DNA of 64,000 nt from Megamonas hypermegale_A (GTDB lineage Bacteria; Bacillota; Negativicutes; Selenomonadales; Selenomonadaceae), in NCBI RefSeq assembly GCF_030371585.1, contig NZ_JAUDCE010000001.1; one strand, 5' to 3'. Numbering within the stretch: position 1 is the first letter of the stretch; the number at the start of each line of letters is the position of its first letter. The translations under genes and the position numbers were made by a program. Shown piece after piece: positions 44,573 to 53,902 of the stretch. The notes below the pieces were generated by a model, which was not told where the DNA came from, made no database searches, and saw only the letters and a program-made list of their open reading frames with translations.

Positions 44573-45856
44573 ATGCAATTTATTGACAGAACAAAAATTA
44601 TCGTAAAAGCCGGCGACGGCGGACATGGAAAGTCTGCTTTTCGCCGTGAAAAATTCGTGCCGAAAGGCGGCCCGAGCGGCGGCGACGGCGGTCGCGGCGC
44701 AGACGTTATTTTAAAAGTCGACCGCAATATGAATACACTGCTCGATTTCCGCTATCACCGCAAATTCATAGGCAAAAACGGCGGCAACGGCGACATTAAA
44801 AACCAGTACGGCAAAAACGCGCCGCACTGCATCATAAAAGTTCCGGCAGGAACGCTCGTTAAAGATGCTGAAACGGGTGAAGTGCTCGCCGACCTAGTCC
44901 ACGAAGGCGATGAGGCTGTCGTAGCCAAAGGCGGACGCGGCGGGCGCGGCAATGCCAAATTCGCCACGAGCGCCAACCGTGCGCCGACATTCGCCGAACT
45001 CGGCGAACCGGGCGAAGGCCGCACTCTGCTTTTGGAACTCAAACTGCTCGCCGATGTCGGTCTTGTCGGCTACCCGAGCGTCGGCAAATCCAGCATTATC
45101 GCCAGCGTTTCGGCGGCCCGTCCGGAAATCGCCGACTACCATTTCACGACGATAACACCGGTGCTCGGCGTCGTAAGTCTCGGCGATGCTCAAAACTTCG
45201 TGATGGCAGACATCCCGGGACTTATCGAAGGTGCTTCCGAAGGCGTCGGCCTTGGCCACGATTTCCTGCGCCATATCGAACGGACGAAAGTCATCATTCA
45301 CGTGCTCGACGCTTCCGGCATCGAAGGACGCGACCCGGTGGAGGATTTTTACAAAATCAACAAGGAGCTGGAGCTTTACAGCGCTAAGCTTGCCAAACGC
45401 CACCAGGTAATCGCCGCCAACAAGATGGATTTGCCGCAGTCGGCGGAAAATCTGAAACGCATTGAGGAAATGGCGCAAAAAGAAGGGCTGGAAGTTTATC
45501 CCGTTTCCGCCGCCACCAAAGAAGGGCTCGGCGATTTAATGCGCTGCGTCTACCAGATGCTTCAGGATTACGTGGAAGAAGCCGAAGAGGAAAATCCGGA
45601 AAAAATCTACAAGGCAGAAGAAGATACAGATGACGATATCACAATTAAACGCGATATGTCCGGCAGAGGATTTGTCGTTTCCGGCAAATCGCTGGAAAAA
45701 CTTGTCGCTATGACGAACTTCGCCAACGACGAAGCCATTCGCCGCTTCCAGTACATCTGGCGGCTTAAAGGCATTGATGAAAAACTGCGCGAAAAAGGCA
45801 TTAAGGAAGGCGACAGCGTATTCATCGGCGAAATGGAATTTGAATATAAAAATTAA
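44573..45856 (+). CDS. obgE: GTPase Obg
   Basis: A 427-residue ribosome-associated GTPase. The glycine-rich Obg domain (1-158) contains GGHGKSAFRREKFVPKGGP. The G domain starts with GYPSVGKSS (near 165), then DIPGLIEGA and NKMDL. The C-terminal OCT domain (about 345-427) is present. It acts in 50S assembly and stress. AGGA lies 5 nt before the ATG; an ATG two codons earlier is out of frame. It starts the obgE-yhbY-proB-proA-nadD series. Confidence 0.96.
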   Translation: MQFIDRTKIIVKAGDGGHGKSAFRREKFVPKGGPSGGDGGRGADVILKVDRNMNTLLDFRYHRKFIGKNGGNGDIKNQYGKNAPHCIIKVPAGTLVKDAETGEVLADLVHEGDEAVVAKGGRGGRGNAKFATSANRAPTFAELGEPGEGRTLLLELKLLADVGLVGYPSVGKSSIIASVSAARPEIADYHFTTITPVLGVVSLGDAQNFVMADIPGLIEGASEGVGLGHDFLRHIERTKVIIHVLDASGIEGRDPVEDFYKINKELELYSAKLAKRHQVIAANKMDLPQSAENLKRIEEMAQKEGLEVYPVSAATKEGLGDLMRCVYQMLQDYVEEAEEENPEKIYKAEEDTDDDITIKRDMSGRGFVVSGKSLEKLVAMTNFANDEAIRRFQYIWRLKGIDEKLREKGIKEGDSVFIGEMEFEYKN

Positions 45857-45865
45857 TAATTAGAT

Positions 45866-45997
45866 ATTCATTGTGCTGGTAATATATCGAAACTTTAAGC
45901 CAGCAGTATAATAGTTTATATCCGCTGCCTGTTGGCACTTAACCTTACTAAATATAAAGTATTATATTGCCTTAGGAAATCAATCAGCACATTAAGT
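45866..45997 (+). repeat. 132-bp palindromic repeat, copy R5 (diverged)
   Basis: The most diverged copy: the loop differs, and the arms have a mismatch and lack the GC end pairing. It begins 10 nt after the obgE stop and ends 34 nt before yhbY. No direct repeat flanks it. Confidence 0.75.
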
Positions 45998-46031
45998 AAA
46001 AAATAATAAAAAAATATATGGAGGTTATTTT

Positions 46032-46337
46032 TTGATTAAAAATTCTCTTACAAGCAAACAGAAAAGATATTTACGTTCTCTCGGCATGACAATGGAACCG
46101 GTCGTGCCTATCGGTAAAGACGGCATCACTCCGGCGGTCGTAAACAGCGCCGATGAAGCGGTGGAAAAACGCGAGCTGATTAAAGTCCGCGTACTGCAAA
46201 ACTGTCCGGAAGACGTGGAGATGGCCGTATATACGCTGGCGGAACGCACCAACTGCGATATCGTCCAGATTATCGGCCGCAACGGTCTTTTATGGCGCCG
46301 CAACTTCAAAAAACCGAAAATCGAGTTTCCGAAATAA
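46032..46337 (+). CDS. yhbY: ribosome-associated RNA-binding protein YhbY (CRM domain)
   Basis: A 101-residue CRM-domain protein (LTSKQKRYLRSLG at the start, PVVPIGKDGITPAVV, ELIKVRVLQNCPED). It binds pre-50S particles. The start is TTG with GGAGG 7 nt upstream. Position after obgE is common in Firmicutes. It is 23 nt before proB. Confidence 0.9.
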   Translation: MIKNSLTSKQKRYLRSLGMTMEPVVPIGKDGITPAVVNSADEAVEKRELIKVRVLQNCPEDVEMAVYTLAERTNCDIVQIIGRNGLLWRRNFKKPKIEFPK

Positions 46338-46360
46338 TAATAAAGAAATGAGGAATAAAT

Positions 46361-47494
46361 ATGTCCTCCCGTGAACAATTGCAACAGGCCAAACGCATAA
46401 TCGTCAAAGTCGGCACCAGCACTTTAAATTATGCTACAGGCAAACTGAATATCGAAAAAATCGAACTGCTCGTGCGGGAATTGTCCGACCTTGCCAATCA
46501 GGGACGGGAAATCATCCTCGTATCCTCCGGCGCTGTCGGAGCAGGGCTGGAACGCATGAAGAAAAACGAGCGGCCGAAGACCATTCCGGAAAAGCAGGCT
46601 CTCGCCGCCGTGGGACAGGGAATTTTAATGCACCTTTACGAAAAACTGTTTGCCGAATACGGACAGACGGTGGCGCAGGTTCTTTTGACAAAGGAAAATT
46701 CCCGCCAGTATTCCCAGTTCATCAATTCCCGCAACGCACTGTTGACACTTCTCGCGATGGGTGTTATACCTATTATCAATGAAAATGACGCTGTAGCCGT
46801 CGATGAATTGAAAATCGGCGACAATGACACCCTGTCCGCCACGGTGGCGACACTCGTCGACGCCGATACGCTCATCATTCTTTCCGACATTGACGGGCTG
46901 TATACGGCCAATCCCGCCAAAGACAAAAATGCACGATTGTTATACGAAGTGGCGCATATCACGCCGGAAATCGAAAAAATGGCGGGCGGTGCCGGCTCAT
47001 CCATGGGCACGGGCGGTATGAGCACGAAAATCAAGGCGGCAAAAATCGCCGTTAATTCCGGTACGACAATGGTAATCGCCTCCGGCTCCGAGCGCAATAT
47101 CCTGCGCCGCCTGTTAGCCGGCGAATTATTGGGAACAATTTTCCCGGCAAAGGAAATTCATCTGAAACGGCGCAAATCATGGCTGGCTTTCGGCAAGCCG
47201 ATATGCGGCGACATCATCGTCGACGAAGGCTGTAAACAGGCTGTACTTGCCGGTTCCAGTTTACTTGCCGCCGGTATAAAATCGGTAAACGGCAATTTTG
47301 CTGTCGGCAACACCGTGCGCATTATCACGCAGGACGGCAGTGAAATTGCCCGCGGCAGCGTAAATTACGACACCGAAGCACTGCAAAAAATACAGGGACA
47401 TCATACGAACGAATTTAAATCCCTGCTGAAAGATATAGATTACCCGCTTTCAAAAGAAGTTGTTCACCGTGATAATATGGTTATCATGATTTAA
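46361..47494 (+). CDS. proB: glutamate 5-kinase
   Basis: A 377-residue enzyme: an amino-acid kinase domain (KRIIVKVGTSTL, LVSSGAVGAGLERM, INENDAVAVDELKIGDNDTLSA, GTGGMSTKIKAAKIA) followed by a C-terminal PUA domain (about 285-370). It phosphorylates glutamate in the first step of proline synthesis and is normally inhibited by proline. proA follows directly. Confidence 0.96.
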   Translation: MSSREQLQQAKRIIVKVGTSTLNYATGKLNIEKIELLVRELSDLANQGREIILVSSGAVGAGLERMKKNERPKTIPEKQALAAVGQGILMHLYEKLFAEYGQTVAQVLLTKENSRQYSQFINSRNALLTLLAMGVIPIINENDAVAVDELKIGDNDTLSATVATLVDADTLIILSDIDGLYTANPAKDKNARLLYEVAHITPEIEKMAGGAGSSMGTGGMSTKIKAAKIAVNSGTTMVIASGSERNILRRLLAGELLGTIFPAKEIHLKRRKSWLAFGKPICGDIIVDEGCKQAVLAGSSLLAAGIKSVNGNFAVGNTVRIITQDGSEIARGSVNYDTEALQKIQGHHTNEFKSLLKDIDYPLSKEVVHRDNMVIMI

Positions 47495-47517
47495 TTTTAT
47501 TAATGAAGGTGATTTTC

Positions 47518-48777
47518 ATGGATTTGGATATTAAAACTACGATTGTGGAACAGGCTGCCAAAGCTAAACAGGCCGCGAAAAAACTGGCGCTGTTGTCTTC
47601 AGCCGAAAAAAACAAGGCACTGTACGCTATGGCCCATGCTCTCGAAACCAAAACACCTACCATCTTAAAAGCCAATACGATAGATATGGAAAACGGCCGT
47701 CAGAAAGGTCTGTCGGCGGCTGTTCTGGACAGACTGCTGCTGACGACGGAACGCATCGTTCAGATGGCGGACGGCCTGCGCCAGATTGCCGCTCTCAACG
47801 ACCCTGTAGGCAACGGCATCATGTCGCACCGCCGTCCGAACGGTCTGGATATCCGCTGTATCCGCGTTCCGCTGGGCTTAATCGGCATTGTCTACGAAGC
47901 CCGTCCAAACGTTACGGCCGACGCTATCGGTCTTTGCCTGAAATCGGGCAATGCTGTCATCCTGCGCGGCGGCTCGGAAGCGATTACTTCCAATAAAATA
48001 CTCTCTTCCATTCTGGCAGACGCAGCCTACAGCGCCGGTATTCCGGAAGGCGCTATTCAGTTTGTAAGCATCACTGACCACAGCGCCGTCGACGTGATGA
48101 TGCGCCTGAATAAATACATCGACGTCATCATTCCGCGCGGCGGAGCAGGGCTCATCAAGCGCGTCGTGGAAAACAGCTCCGTTCCTGTCATCGAAACGGG
48201 TGTCGGTATCTGCCACATCTATGTCGACGATAAGGCCGATACAAACATGGCGACTAAAATCATCATCAACGCCAAAACGACCCGTCCGGCCGTATGCAAT
48301 TCAGTCGAAACCGTATTAATCCATCAGGATATCGCAGATGAGTTTTTACCGAAACTGTGCGACAGCCTTAAAGAACATAAAGTGGAAATCCGCGGCTGCG
48401 AAAAATGCCGCCAAATCTGCCCTGATTTAAAACAGGCTACAGATGAGGACTGGGCAACGGAATACGGCGATTTAATCCTTTCCGTAAAAATCGTCGCTGA
48501 CATTACGGAAGCCATCGACCATATTAACACATTCGGCAGCGGCCATTCCGAAGCGATTATCACGGACAGCTACCAGAATGCCCTGTCATTCCAGCAAAAC
48601 GTCGATGCCGCAGCCGTATATGTGAACGCTTCGACCCGCTTCACCGACGGCAATGAATTCGGCTTCGGCGCGGAAATCGGCATCAGCACGCAGAAGCTAC
48701 ATGCCAGAGGACCGATGGGACTGGAAGCCCTCACGACCATGAAATATTTAATCTACGGTGAAGGTCAAATCCGCTGA
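47518..48777 (+). CDS. proA: gamma-glutamyl phosphate reductase
   Basis: A 419-residue aldehyde-dehydrogenase-fold enzyme making glutamate-5-semialdehyde with NADPH. Typical segments are RVPLGLIGIVYEARPNVT, NAVILRGGSEA, and the catalytic Cys in TTRPAVCNSVETVL. The start MDLDIK follows AAGGTG by 6 nt; an ATG five codons upstream overlaps that box. Its stop overlaps the start of a 48-residue membrane peptide gene (TGATG). Confidence 0.96.
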   Translation: MDLDIKTTIVEQAAKAKQAAKKLALLSSAEKNKALYAMAHALETKTPTILKANTIDMENGRQKGLSAAVLDRLLLTTERIVQMADGLRQIAALNDPVGNGIMSHRRPNGLDIRCIRVPLGLIGIVYEARPNVTADAIGLCLKSGNAVILRGGSEAITSNKILSSILADAAYSAGIPEGAIQFVSITDHSAVDVMMRLNKYIDVIIPRGGAGLIKRVVENSSVPVIETGVGICHIYVDDKADTNMATKIIINAKTTRPAVCNSVETVLIHQDIADEFLPKLCDSLKEHKVEIRGCEKCRQICPDLKQATDEDWATEYGDLILSVKIVADITEAIDHINTFGSGHSEAIITDSYQNALSFQQNVDAAAVYVNASTRFTDGNEFGFGAEIGISTQKLHARGPMGLEALTTMKYLIYGEGQIR

Positions 48778-48923
48778 TGCTTCGCTCTCTTTTGAAACTG
48801 CTTAAAAATTACTACGCCACGCCGAAAGGCAGACATGATATCAATGATTACGCCCGCGCGGCCGTGCTCATTGTCGTCGTGTCCGTCATAATCTCATTGA
48901 TTTTAGCATATTTTATCTTATAA
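48777..48923 (+). CDS. 48-residue single-pass membrane peptide
   Basis: An open frame of 49 codons whose ATG overlaps the proA stop (TGATG). The peptide begins MLRSLLKLLKNYYATPKG and ends in one hydrophobic helix (VLIVVVSVIISLILAYFIL). It has a basic N-terminal half and a strong transmembrane half. It ends 15 nt before nadD, so it sits tightly inside the operon. I do not recognise it. Coupled start, operon position and clear amphipathic/hydrophobic layout argue that it is real. Confidence 0.65.
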   Translation: MLRSLLKLLKNYYATPKGRHDINDYARAAVLIVVVSVIISLILAYFIL

Positions 48924-48938
48924 TATACGGAGCAACAT

Positions 48939-49529
48939 ATGAAAAAAATCGGTATTATGGGTGGTACTTTCGACCCTATTCATGTAGGGCACTTAATGAT
49001 AGCGGAAGCTGTATGGGATGAATACAAACTGGAGAAGGTTTTATTCATTCCCTCGGCGAACCCGCCGCACAAGCACGATGTGATGACTTCCGCCAGACAT
49101 CGTTTCAACATGACGCTGCTCGCTACATGTTCCAATCCGCATTTTGAAGTATCATCTATCGAAATGGACCGCACAGGTCCTTCCTACACCATTGACACAA
49201 TTAAAGCATTAAAAAAAATATACGGCGATGATACGGATTTTTACTTCATCATCGGTGCCGACTGCATTCATGAACTACCGTCCTGGCACAAAATAGACGA
49301 ACTTCTGAAAATCTGCAAATTCATCGCGACAAAACGACCTAGTTATAAATTAGATTTAAGCATTATTGCAAAAGAATTCAGTGATTATAACATTCAGTTA
49401 CTGGAAACACCGGAGCTGGAAATCTCTTCCACCGACATTCGCCAGCGCATAAAAAAAGGCTATTCCATTCAATACATAACCACCGAACAAGTTCAGCAAT
49501 ATATTCGCAAAGAAGAGCTTTATTTATAA
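48939..49529 (+). CDS. nadD: nicotinate-nucleotide adenylyltransferase
   Basis: A 196-residue NAD-synthesis enzyme. The nucleotidyltransferase motif is GIMGGTFDPIHVGHL (residues 5-19), then FIPSANPPHK, and the C-terminal ISSTDIRQRI (near 168). It adenylates nicotinate mononucleotide. GGAG is 7 nt upstream of the ATG. The yqeK and rsfS genes that often follow nadD are absent here. Confidence 0.95.
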   Translation: MKKIGIMGGTFDPIHVGHLMIAEAVWDEYKLEKVLFIPSANPPHKHDVMTSARHRFNMTLLATCSNPHFEVSSIEMDRTGPSYTIDTIKALKKIYGDDTDFYFIIGADCIHELPSWHKIDELLKICKFIATKRPSYKLDLSIIAKEFSDYNIQLLETPELEISSTDIRQRIKKGYSIQYITTEQVQQYIRKEELYL

Positions 49530-49575
49530 ACTGGCTTATTGTATAATTGTTTGTAAAGTTATTACCTGCGCTTTT

Positions 49576-49605
49576 TTGACAGCGCAGACCGACACTTGTT
49601 ATAAT
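49576..49605 (+). promoter_or_regulatory. strong predicted promoter for the RodZ-like gene
   Basis: TTGACA (49576-49581) and TATAAT (49600-49605) both match consensus fully, with an 18-bp spacer. It points to the RodZ-like gene 54 nt downstream and marks the end of the obgE-nadD transcription unit. A small CTGCGC/GCGCAG hairpin (49566-49587) overlaps the -35. Confidence 0.75.
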
Positions 49606-49658
49606 CACCGGCTCAAAACCGGAAATATATGTCATATTAAATGAAGAAGGAGAACGCA

Positions 49659-50594
49659 ATGTTAGGGGATTTATTACGCCAAACGCGTGAACAGAAAAAT
49701 TTATCACTGGATGATGTTGAAAAGGGTACCAATATCCGCAAACTCTACATCAAAGCCATCGAAGACGGCAATTATGACAAACTTCCGGGAGAAGTTTTCT
49801 TAAAAGGATTTATCAAAACTTATGGCAAATTTTTAGGACTGGACGGACAGAAGCTTATTGAGCAGTACAAAGCCGAAAAAAATCCGGCCGTTTCAGCAGA
49901 CGCCGAACCGAAAGCACAAGCAGCGCCGCCTGCGCCTGAACCTGCCGCACCGGACAAGACGGAAACAGTAAAGGAGGATAAACAGCCGGAAAAAAACGCC
50001 AAACCGAATAAACCGGCTGCTAAACCTGTACCGAATATTGATAATTTCAATGACAGCAGAAAATATCTGGAAACGAAAAATTCCGGCGGCAGCAAGAAAA
50101 ATATCATTATAATTGCTGTTATCATTATAGCGATTATTGCCGGTGCGATTGCCTTCCTGTCCAGTCAGGGCTCCGACAGCCAGCCGGCAGCCGACAACGA
50201 GCCGAAAACGCAGCAGGAACAAGCACCGCAGCAGCCGGCTGCTCCGGCACCAGCTCCTGCACCGGTTAGCGGCAGCGAAGTAAGCGCCGTATTCAGCCAG
50301 GACTGCTGGACAGAAGTAAAAGTTGACGGCAATACCGTACTGTCCGAAACGGTTAAAGCCGGTTCCACGTTGAACTGGAAAGGCAACAATCAGGTTGAAG
50401 TAACGGTCGGCAATGCCGGAGCCGTTGATATCACCTTTAACGGACAGGCGCAGGGCAAAATGGGCGATGTCGGCGCTGTCGTAACGAAAGCGTTCACGGC
50501 ACCGAATGCAACACCAGCTCAGCAGAATGCTCCAGCAGCTCAGCCGCCGGCAAACGCAGCCGCTCAACAGCCGACACAGCAGCAAAATCAATAA
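49659..50594 (+). CDS. RodZ-like helix-turn-helix membrane protein
   Basis: A 311-residue protein. An N-terminal HTH of the RodZ type (GDLLRQTREQKNLSLDDVEK, then YIKAIEDGNYDKLPG and FLKGFIKTYGKFLG; residues 3-70) is followed by a Pro/Ala-rich linker. One transmembrane helix (NIIIIAVIIIAIIAGAIAF, near 145-163), a Pro/Gln-rich stretch and a C-terminal DUF4115-type beta domain (SQDCWTEVKVDG) come next, then a Pro/Gln-rich tail. RodZ links MreB to the rod-shape machinery. ATG at 49659 follows AAGGAG; one six codons earlier overlaps it. Confidence 0.85.
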   Translation: MLGDLLRQTREQKNLSLDDVEKGTNIRKLYIKAIEDGNYDKLPGEVFLKGFIKTYGKFLGLDGQKLIEQYKAEKNPAVSADAEPKAQAAPPAPEPAAPDKTETVKEDKQPEKNAKPNKPAAKPVPNIDNFNDSRKYLETKNSGGSKKNIIIIAVIIIAIIAGAIAFLSSQGSDSQPAADNEPKTQQEQAPQQPAAPAPAPAPVSGSEVSAVFSQDCWTEVKVDGNTVLSETVKAGSTLNWKGNNQVEVTVGNAGAVDITFNGQAQGKMGDVGAVVTKAFTAPNATPAQQNAPAAQPPANAAAQQPTQQQNQ

Positions 50595-50626
50595 TATAGA
50601 AATTCTCAAGGAAGGTGAATGATTTT

Positions 50627-51094
50627 ATGAAATGCCCGTTCTGTGCAGCTCCCGACAGCCGTGTGGTAGACTCGCGTACTACCGATGATGGTAATTCTAT
50701 AAGACGACGCCGTGAATGTACAGTTTGCGGCAAACGATTCACCACTTACGAAGCTGTGGAAAAAGTGCCTTTAATGGTCATAAAAAATGACGGCCGCCGC
50801 GCCGTTTTCGATAAGGAAAAACTGTTGAAAGGCATTATCCGTTCCTGTTACAAAAGGGATATTCCCGCTGAAAAAATAATAAAACTGGCCGATGAAATTG
50901 AAAAAGAACTGCGGAATATGATGCGCCATGAAATATCGAGCAAGACAATCGGTGAGGTCGTCATGAAATACCTGAAGACCTTCGACAAAGTCGCTTACAT
51001 CCGCTTCGCGTCCGTCTACCGCAAGTTCTCGGACATCGACAATTTCAAACAGGAACTGGAAAATCTCAACGCTGCCAATAAAGATAAAAATTAA
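50627..51094 (+). CDS. nrdR: transcriptional repressor NrdR
   Basis: A 155-residue regulator of ribonucleotide reductase genes. It has an N-terminal zinc ribbon (MKCPFC, then CTVCGKRF; C-x2-C pairs at 3/6 and 31/34) and an ATP-cone (PLMVIKNDGRRAVFDKEKLLKGI). MKCPFC is the canonical N-terminus, and AAGGTG lies 9 nt upstream. It is followed by a TTCG-loop terminator. Confidence 0.95.
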   Translation: MKCPFCAAPDSRVVDSRTTDDGNSIRRRRECTVCGKRFTTYEAVEKVPLMVIKNDGRRAVFDKEKLLKGIIRSCYKRDIPAEKIIKLADEIEKELRNMMRHEISSKTIGEVVMKYLKTFDKVAYIRFASVYRKFSDIDNFKQELENLNAANKDKN

Positions 51095-51099
51095 CAAAG

Positions 51100-51124
51100 G
51101 CTCACTTCGGTGAGCTTTTTTCTT
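51100..51124 (+). terminator. terminator of nrdR with TTCG tetraloop
   Basis: GCTCAC and GTGAGC close a TTCG loop and are followed by six T. Confidence 0.92.
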
Positions 51125-51141
51125 ATTAAGACCAAATTAAT

Positions 51142-51271
51142 ACCTGTTATGTTAGTAAAACATCGAGCCTGCATAAGCAGTATAATACTTTATATTCGTT
51201 CGATGTTGTCACTTAACCTCACTAAATATAAAGTATTATACTGCTTCAGAAAATCAACTGGCATAATAAAT
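51142..51271 (+). repeat. 130-bp palindromic repeat, copy R6
   Basis: Complete copy with arms GCAGTATAATACTTTATAT and the exact complement; the base change to C (in place of G in other copies) is matched by G on the other arm. It ends 21 nt before the radical SAM start codon. Its reading frame is open, which falsely lengthens the downstream gene at the 5' end. Confidence 0.87.
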
Positions 51272-51292
51272 ACCAGACAGGAGGAAAAATTT

Positions 51293-53020
51293 TTGACTTG
51301 GAAATTGAAACAGAACCTGCAAAAAATCCTGGCAGATGAACAGGGTTATTATATCTTTCCGGCAGGCGCGCGCACGCCGTTTGCCCTTTTGTATCCCAAC
51401 TCCTATTTCGTCGGCATGTCCAATCTCGGCTTTCATATCATCTATGAACAGATAAACAGCCGCAAGGACAGCGCCTGCGAGCGTTTTTTCCTGCCGGAGA
51501 AAGCGGAGCTTGCCGAATACGAACGCACCGCCACGCCGCTTATGAGCATTGAAAATCAACTGCCGCTGTATGAATTTCCGCTAATCGGCTTTGCCGTTTC
51601 ATTTGAAATGGATTACTTCAACGTGCTCAAAATGCTCTCGCTCGGTAAAGTGGAACTGCTGGCGCAAAACCGCACGGAAAAAGACCCGATTGTCATCGCG
51701 GGCGGTCCGTGCGCCACTTTCAACCCCGAACCGCTGTCACTGTTCATTGACGCATTCATCATCGGCGAAGGTGAAGAAACGATTAACCGTTTTCTCGATG
51801 TGTACCACCGGGAAAAAAATAAAAATCTGTCGCGCGAAGAACTATTATTGCAGCTGGCGCAAATTCCGGGCGTATACGTGCCGCGCTTTTATGAGCATAT
51901 CTGCGATGCAAACAGAAATTTAACCGCCATTAAGGCGGACAGCCGCGTGCCGATTAAAGTTGCGCGCCAGTGGATACGCAACCTCGACGATTACAGCGGC
52001 AAAACGGTCATCACCACGCAGAACACGGAGTTCAATCTGTTTTTGATTGAGACATCGCGCGGCTGCGGCCGTCACTGCCGTTTCTGCATGGCTGGCTACT
52101 GTTTCCGCAAGCCGCGCCACCGCAGTCTGGATAAGTTAACGGCTCTACTGCCGGAAGCGGCGAAACTGAACAAAAAAGTCGGTCTTATGGGTCCTGCCAT
52201 CTCCGATTATCCGCAGATAGACGAGCTGTGCCGCCAAATCCGCGAACTGAATTTGCCGATGTCCGTCGCCTCCTTCCGCGCCGACTCCGTAACGGAGAAG
52301 CTGGTCGAAGCATTGGCGCAGAGCGGGCAGCGCACACTGACACTGGCACCAGAAGCAGGCAGCGTGAAAATCCGCAACGTAATCAACAAAGGCATTGAAG
52401 AGGAACATCTATTCCATGCCGTGAAACTGGGCGTAGAAGCTGGTGTAAAAAACTACCGTATGTACATCATGGTCGGTCTGCCGAAGGAAACGAGCGAAGA
52501 CATCGACGCCATAATCGACATGACCGTCCGCCTGAAAAAATACATGGAAGAGCTCGGCTCGAAGGGAACGCTCACGCTCAGCATAAATCCGTTTATCGCC
52601 AAACCGTGCACGCCGTTTCAGTGGCTGCCGATGGCCGATTTGAAACAGACGGAAAAATATTTTAAACTGATAAAAACGAGCCTGAAAAAATATAAGAATA
52701 TCGAGGTACAATTTGAGTCAACAAAAGAAACATACATTCAGGGCATACTGGCACGCGGCGGCCGCCTTGTGAGCGAAGCGCTGCTGCAAGCCCATTTAAA
52801 CGGCGGTGCTAAAGCCTTTAAGCGCGCTTTGAAACAGCTGGGCTTAAACGGCGACACGTATCTGTACCGTGAGCGCAGCCGCACTGAAATCCTGCCGTGG
52901 GACAGCCTTGATATGGGTTTTACGAAAGAGTATCTTGCGCACGAACTCGATATGGCCATGCAGGAAAAACACACCGTCCAGTGCTTCGACGGCTGCAAAC
53001 GCTGCGGCGTATGTAAATAA
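51293..53020 (+). CDS. radical SAM protein of the B12-binding TIGR03960 type
   Basis: A 575-residue protein. The N-terminal part (YYIFPAGARTPFALLYPN, VGMSNLGFHIIYEQIN) resembles the cobalamin-binding-like region. The radical SAM cluster motif is CGRHCRFC (near residue 255). The C-terminus ends in a cysteine cluster CFDGCKRCGVC. These are features of the TIGR03960 family; the reaction is not established. The start is a TTG at 51293 with AGGAGG 8 nt upstream; the longer open frame includes repeat R6 and is rejected. A DUF2344 gene that often follows is not seen; pgeF comes next. Confidence 0.83.
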   Translation: MTWKLKQNLQKILADEQGYYIFPAGARTPFALLYPNSYFVGMSNLGFHIIYEQINSRKDSACERFFLPEKAELAEYERTATPLMSIENQLPLYEFPLIGFAVSFEMDYFNVLKMLSLGKVELLAQNRTEKDPIVIAGGPCATFNPEPLSLFIDAFIIGEGEETINRFLDVYHREKNKNLSREELLLQLAQIPGVYVPRFYEHICDANRNLTAIKADSRVPIKVARQWIRNLDDYSGKTVITTQNTEFNLFLIETSRGCGRHCRFCMAGYCFRKPRHRSLDKLTALLPEAAKLNKKVGLMGPAISDYPQIDELCRQIRELNLPMSVASFRADSVTEKLVEALAQSGQRTLTLAPEAGSVKIRNVINKGIEEEHLFHAVKLGVEAGVKNYRMYIMVGLPKETSEDIDAIIDMTVRLKKYMEELGSKGTLTLSINPFIAKPCTPFQWLPMADLKQTEKYFKLIKTSLKKYKNIEVQFESTKETYIQGILARGGRLVSEALLQAHLNGGAKAFKRALKQLGLNGDTYLYRERSRTEILPWDSLDMGFTKEYLAHELDMAMQEKHTVQCFDGCKRCGVCK

Positions 53021-53032
53021 AGGAGGTTTACT

Positions 53033-53851
53033 ATGTTTTCGTTATACCATACTGCCGATAATCTCTGGTACGGCAGATTTTCCGTTTTCCCGCAGGACAA
53101 AGTCATTCATGCTGTATCGACGCGTTTTTGCGGTGTAAGCTCAGCACCTTTCGACGGCTTAAATCTCGCTCTGCATGTCGGCGACAACGAAGCTTCCGTG
53201 CTGGAAAACCGCCGCCTTTTTTCCGCAGGGCTCGGGCTTGAACCGTCCTATATTACCACCTGCCAGCAGGTTCACGGCAACAAAGTAGCCTGCATTACAA
53301 AAGAAAATATCGGTGCCGGTGCTTTTTCGCTGGATGATACCGTAAAAGACACCGACGCACTCGTTACCAATCTGAAAAGCGCCGCACTGACGCTGTTTTT
53401 TGCCGACTGCACACCGATTATGCTGTATGACCCCGTTCATCATGCCGTCGGCGCGGCGCACGGCGGCTGGCGCGGTACAGCCGGTGAAATATCGCTGCAC
53501 GCCCTCGAGATGATGCACGAAAAGTTCGGCACCAATCCTGCCGACTGTCTGGCTTCCGTCGGCCCTAATATCGGTCCGTGCTGTTACGAAATCGGCGATG
53601 AGGTTGCGCAGACATTCAAAAATCTGTATGAAAAAGACAGCTCCCTGATTTTGCGGCGCGATGAAACTTCACAGAAATACCATCTCGATTTGCAGAAAGC
53701 CAATGTGCTCACCCTGCAAAAAGCCGGTTTGAAAGCGCAGAACATTGATACTGCCGCCACCTGCACCGCCTGCAACAGCGATGTATTTTTCTCGTACCGC
53801 GCCGACAGGGGCAAAACGGGGCGCATTGCCTGCATTATCGCATTAAAATAA
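53033..53851 (+). CDS. pgeF: purine nucleoside phosphorylase PgeF/YlmD (laccase domain)
   Basis: A 272-residue DUF152/CNF1-fold protein. Metal-binding segments are QQVHGNKVA (near 82), ADCTPIMLYDP, AAHGGWRGTAGEI (near 143) and GPNIGPCCYEIGDEV. Homologues act on inosine and adenosine, or on muropeptide quality control. First gene of the ylm cluster here; it begins 12 nt after the radical SAM stop. Confidence 0.9.
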   Translation: MFSLYHTADNLWYGRFSVFPQDKVIHAVSTRFCGVSSAPFDGLNLALHVGDNEASVLENRRLFSAGLGLEPSYITTCQQVHGNKVACITKENIGAGAFSLDDTVKDTDALVTNLKSAALTLFFADCTPIMLYDPVHHAVGAAHGGWRGTAGEISLHALEMMHEKFGTNPADCLASVGPNIGPCCYEIGDEVAQTFKNLYEKDSSLILRRDETSQKYHLDLQKANVLTLQKAGLKAQNIDTAATCTACNSDVFFSYRADRGKTGRIACIIALK

Positions 53852-53884
53852 ATTTGGCTCAGCTATGGATAAATTCAGCCAAAT
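53852..53884 (+). terminator. hairpin after pgeF
   Basis: ATTTGGCT (53852-53859) pairs with AGCCAAAT (53877-53884). It starts immediately after the stop codon but lacks a T run, so termination is doubtful. Confidence 0.3.
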
Positions 53885-53902
53885 ATTATATTATAAAATA
53901 GA

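Noticed and set aside
49893..50609. 238-codon minus-strand frame opposite the RodZ-like gene
   Set aside because: Low-complexity shadow of the Pro/Ala/Gln-rich linker; no start signal.
51110..51292. 61-codon 5' extension of the radical SAM gene
   Set aside because: The extension translates the nrdR terminator flank and repeat R6. The TTG at 51293 has an AGGAGG box and starts the conserved domain.
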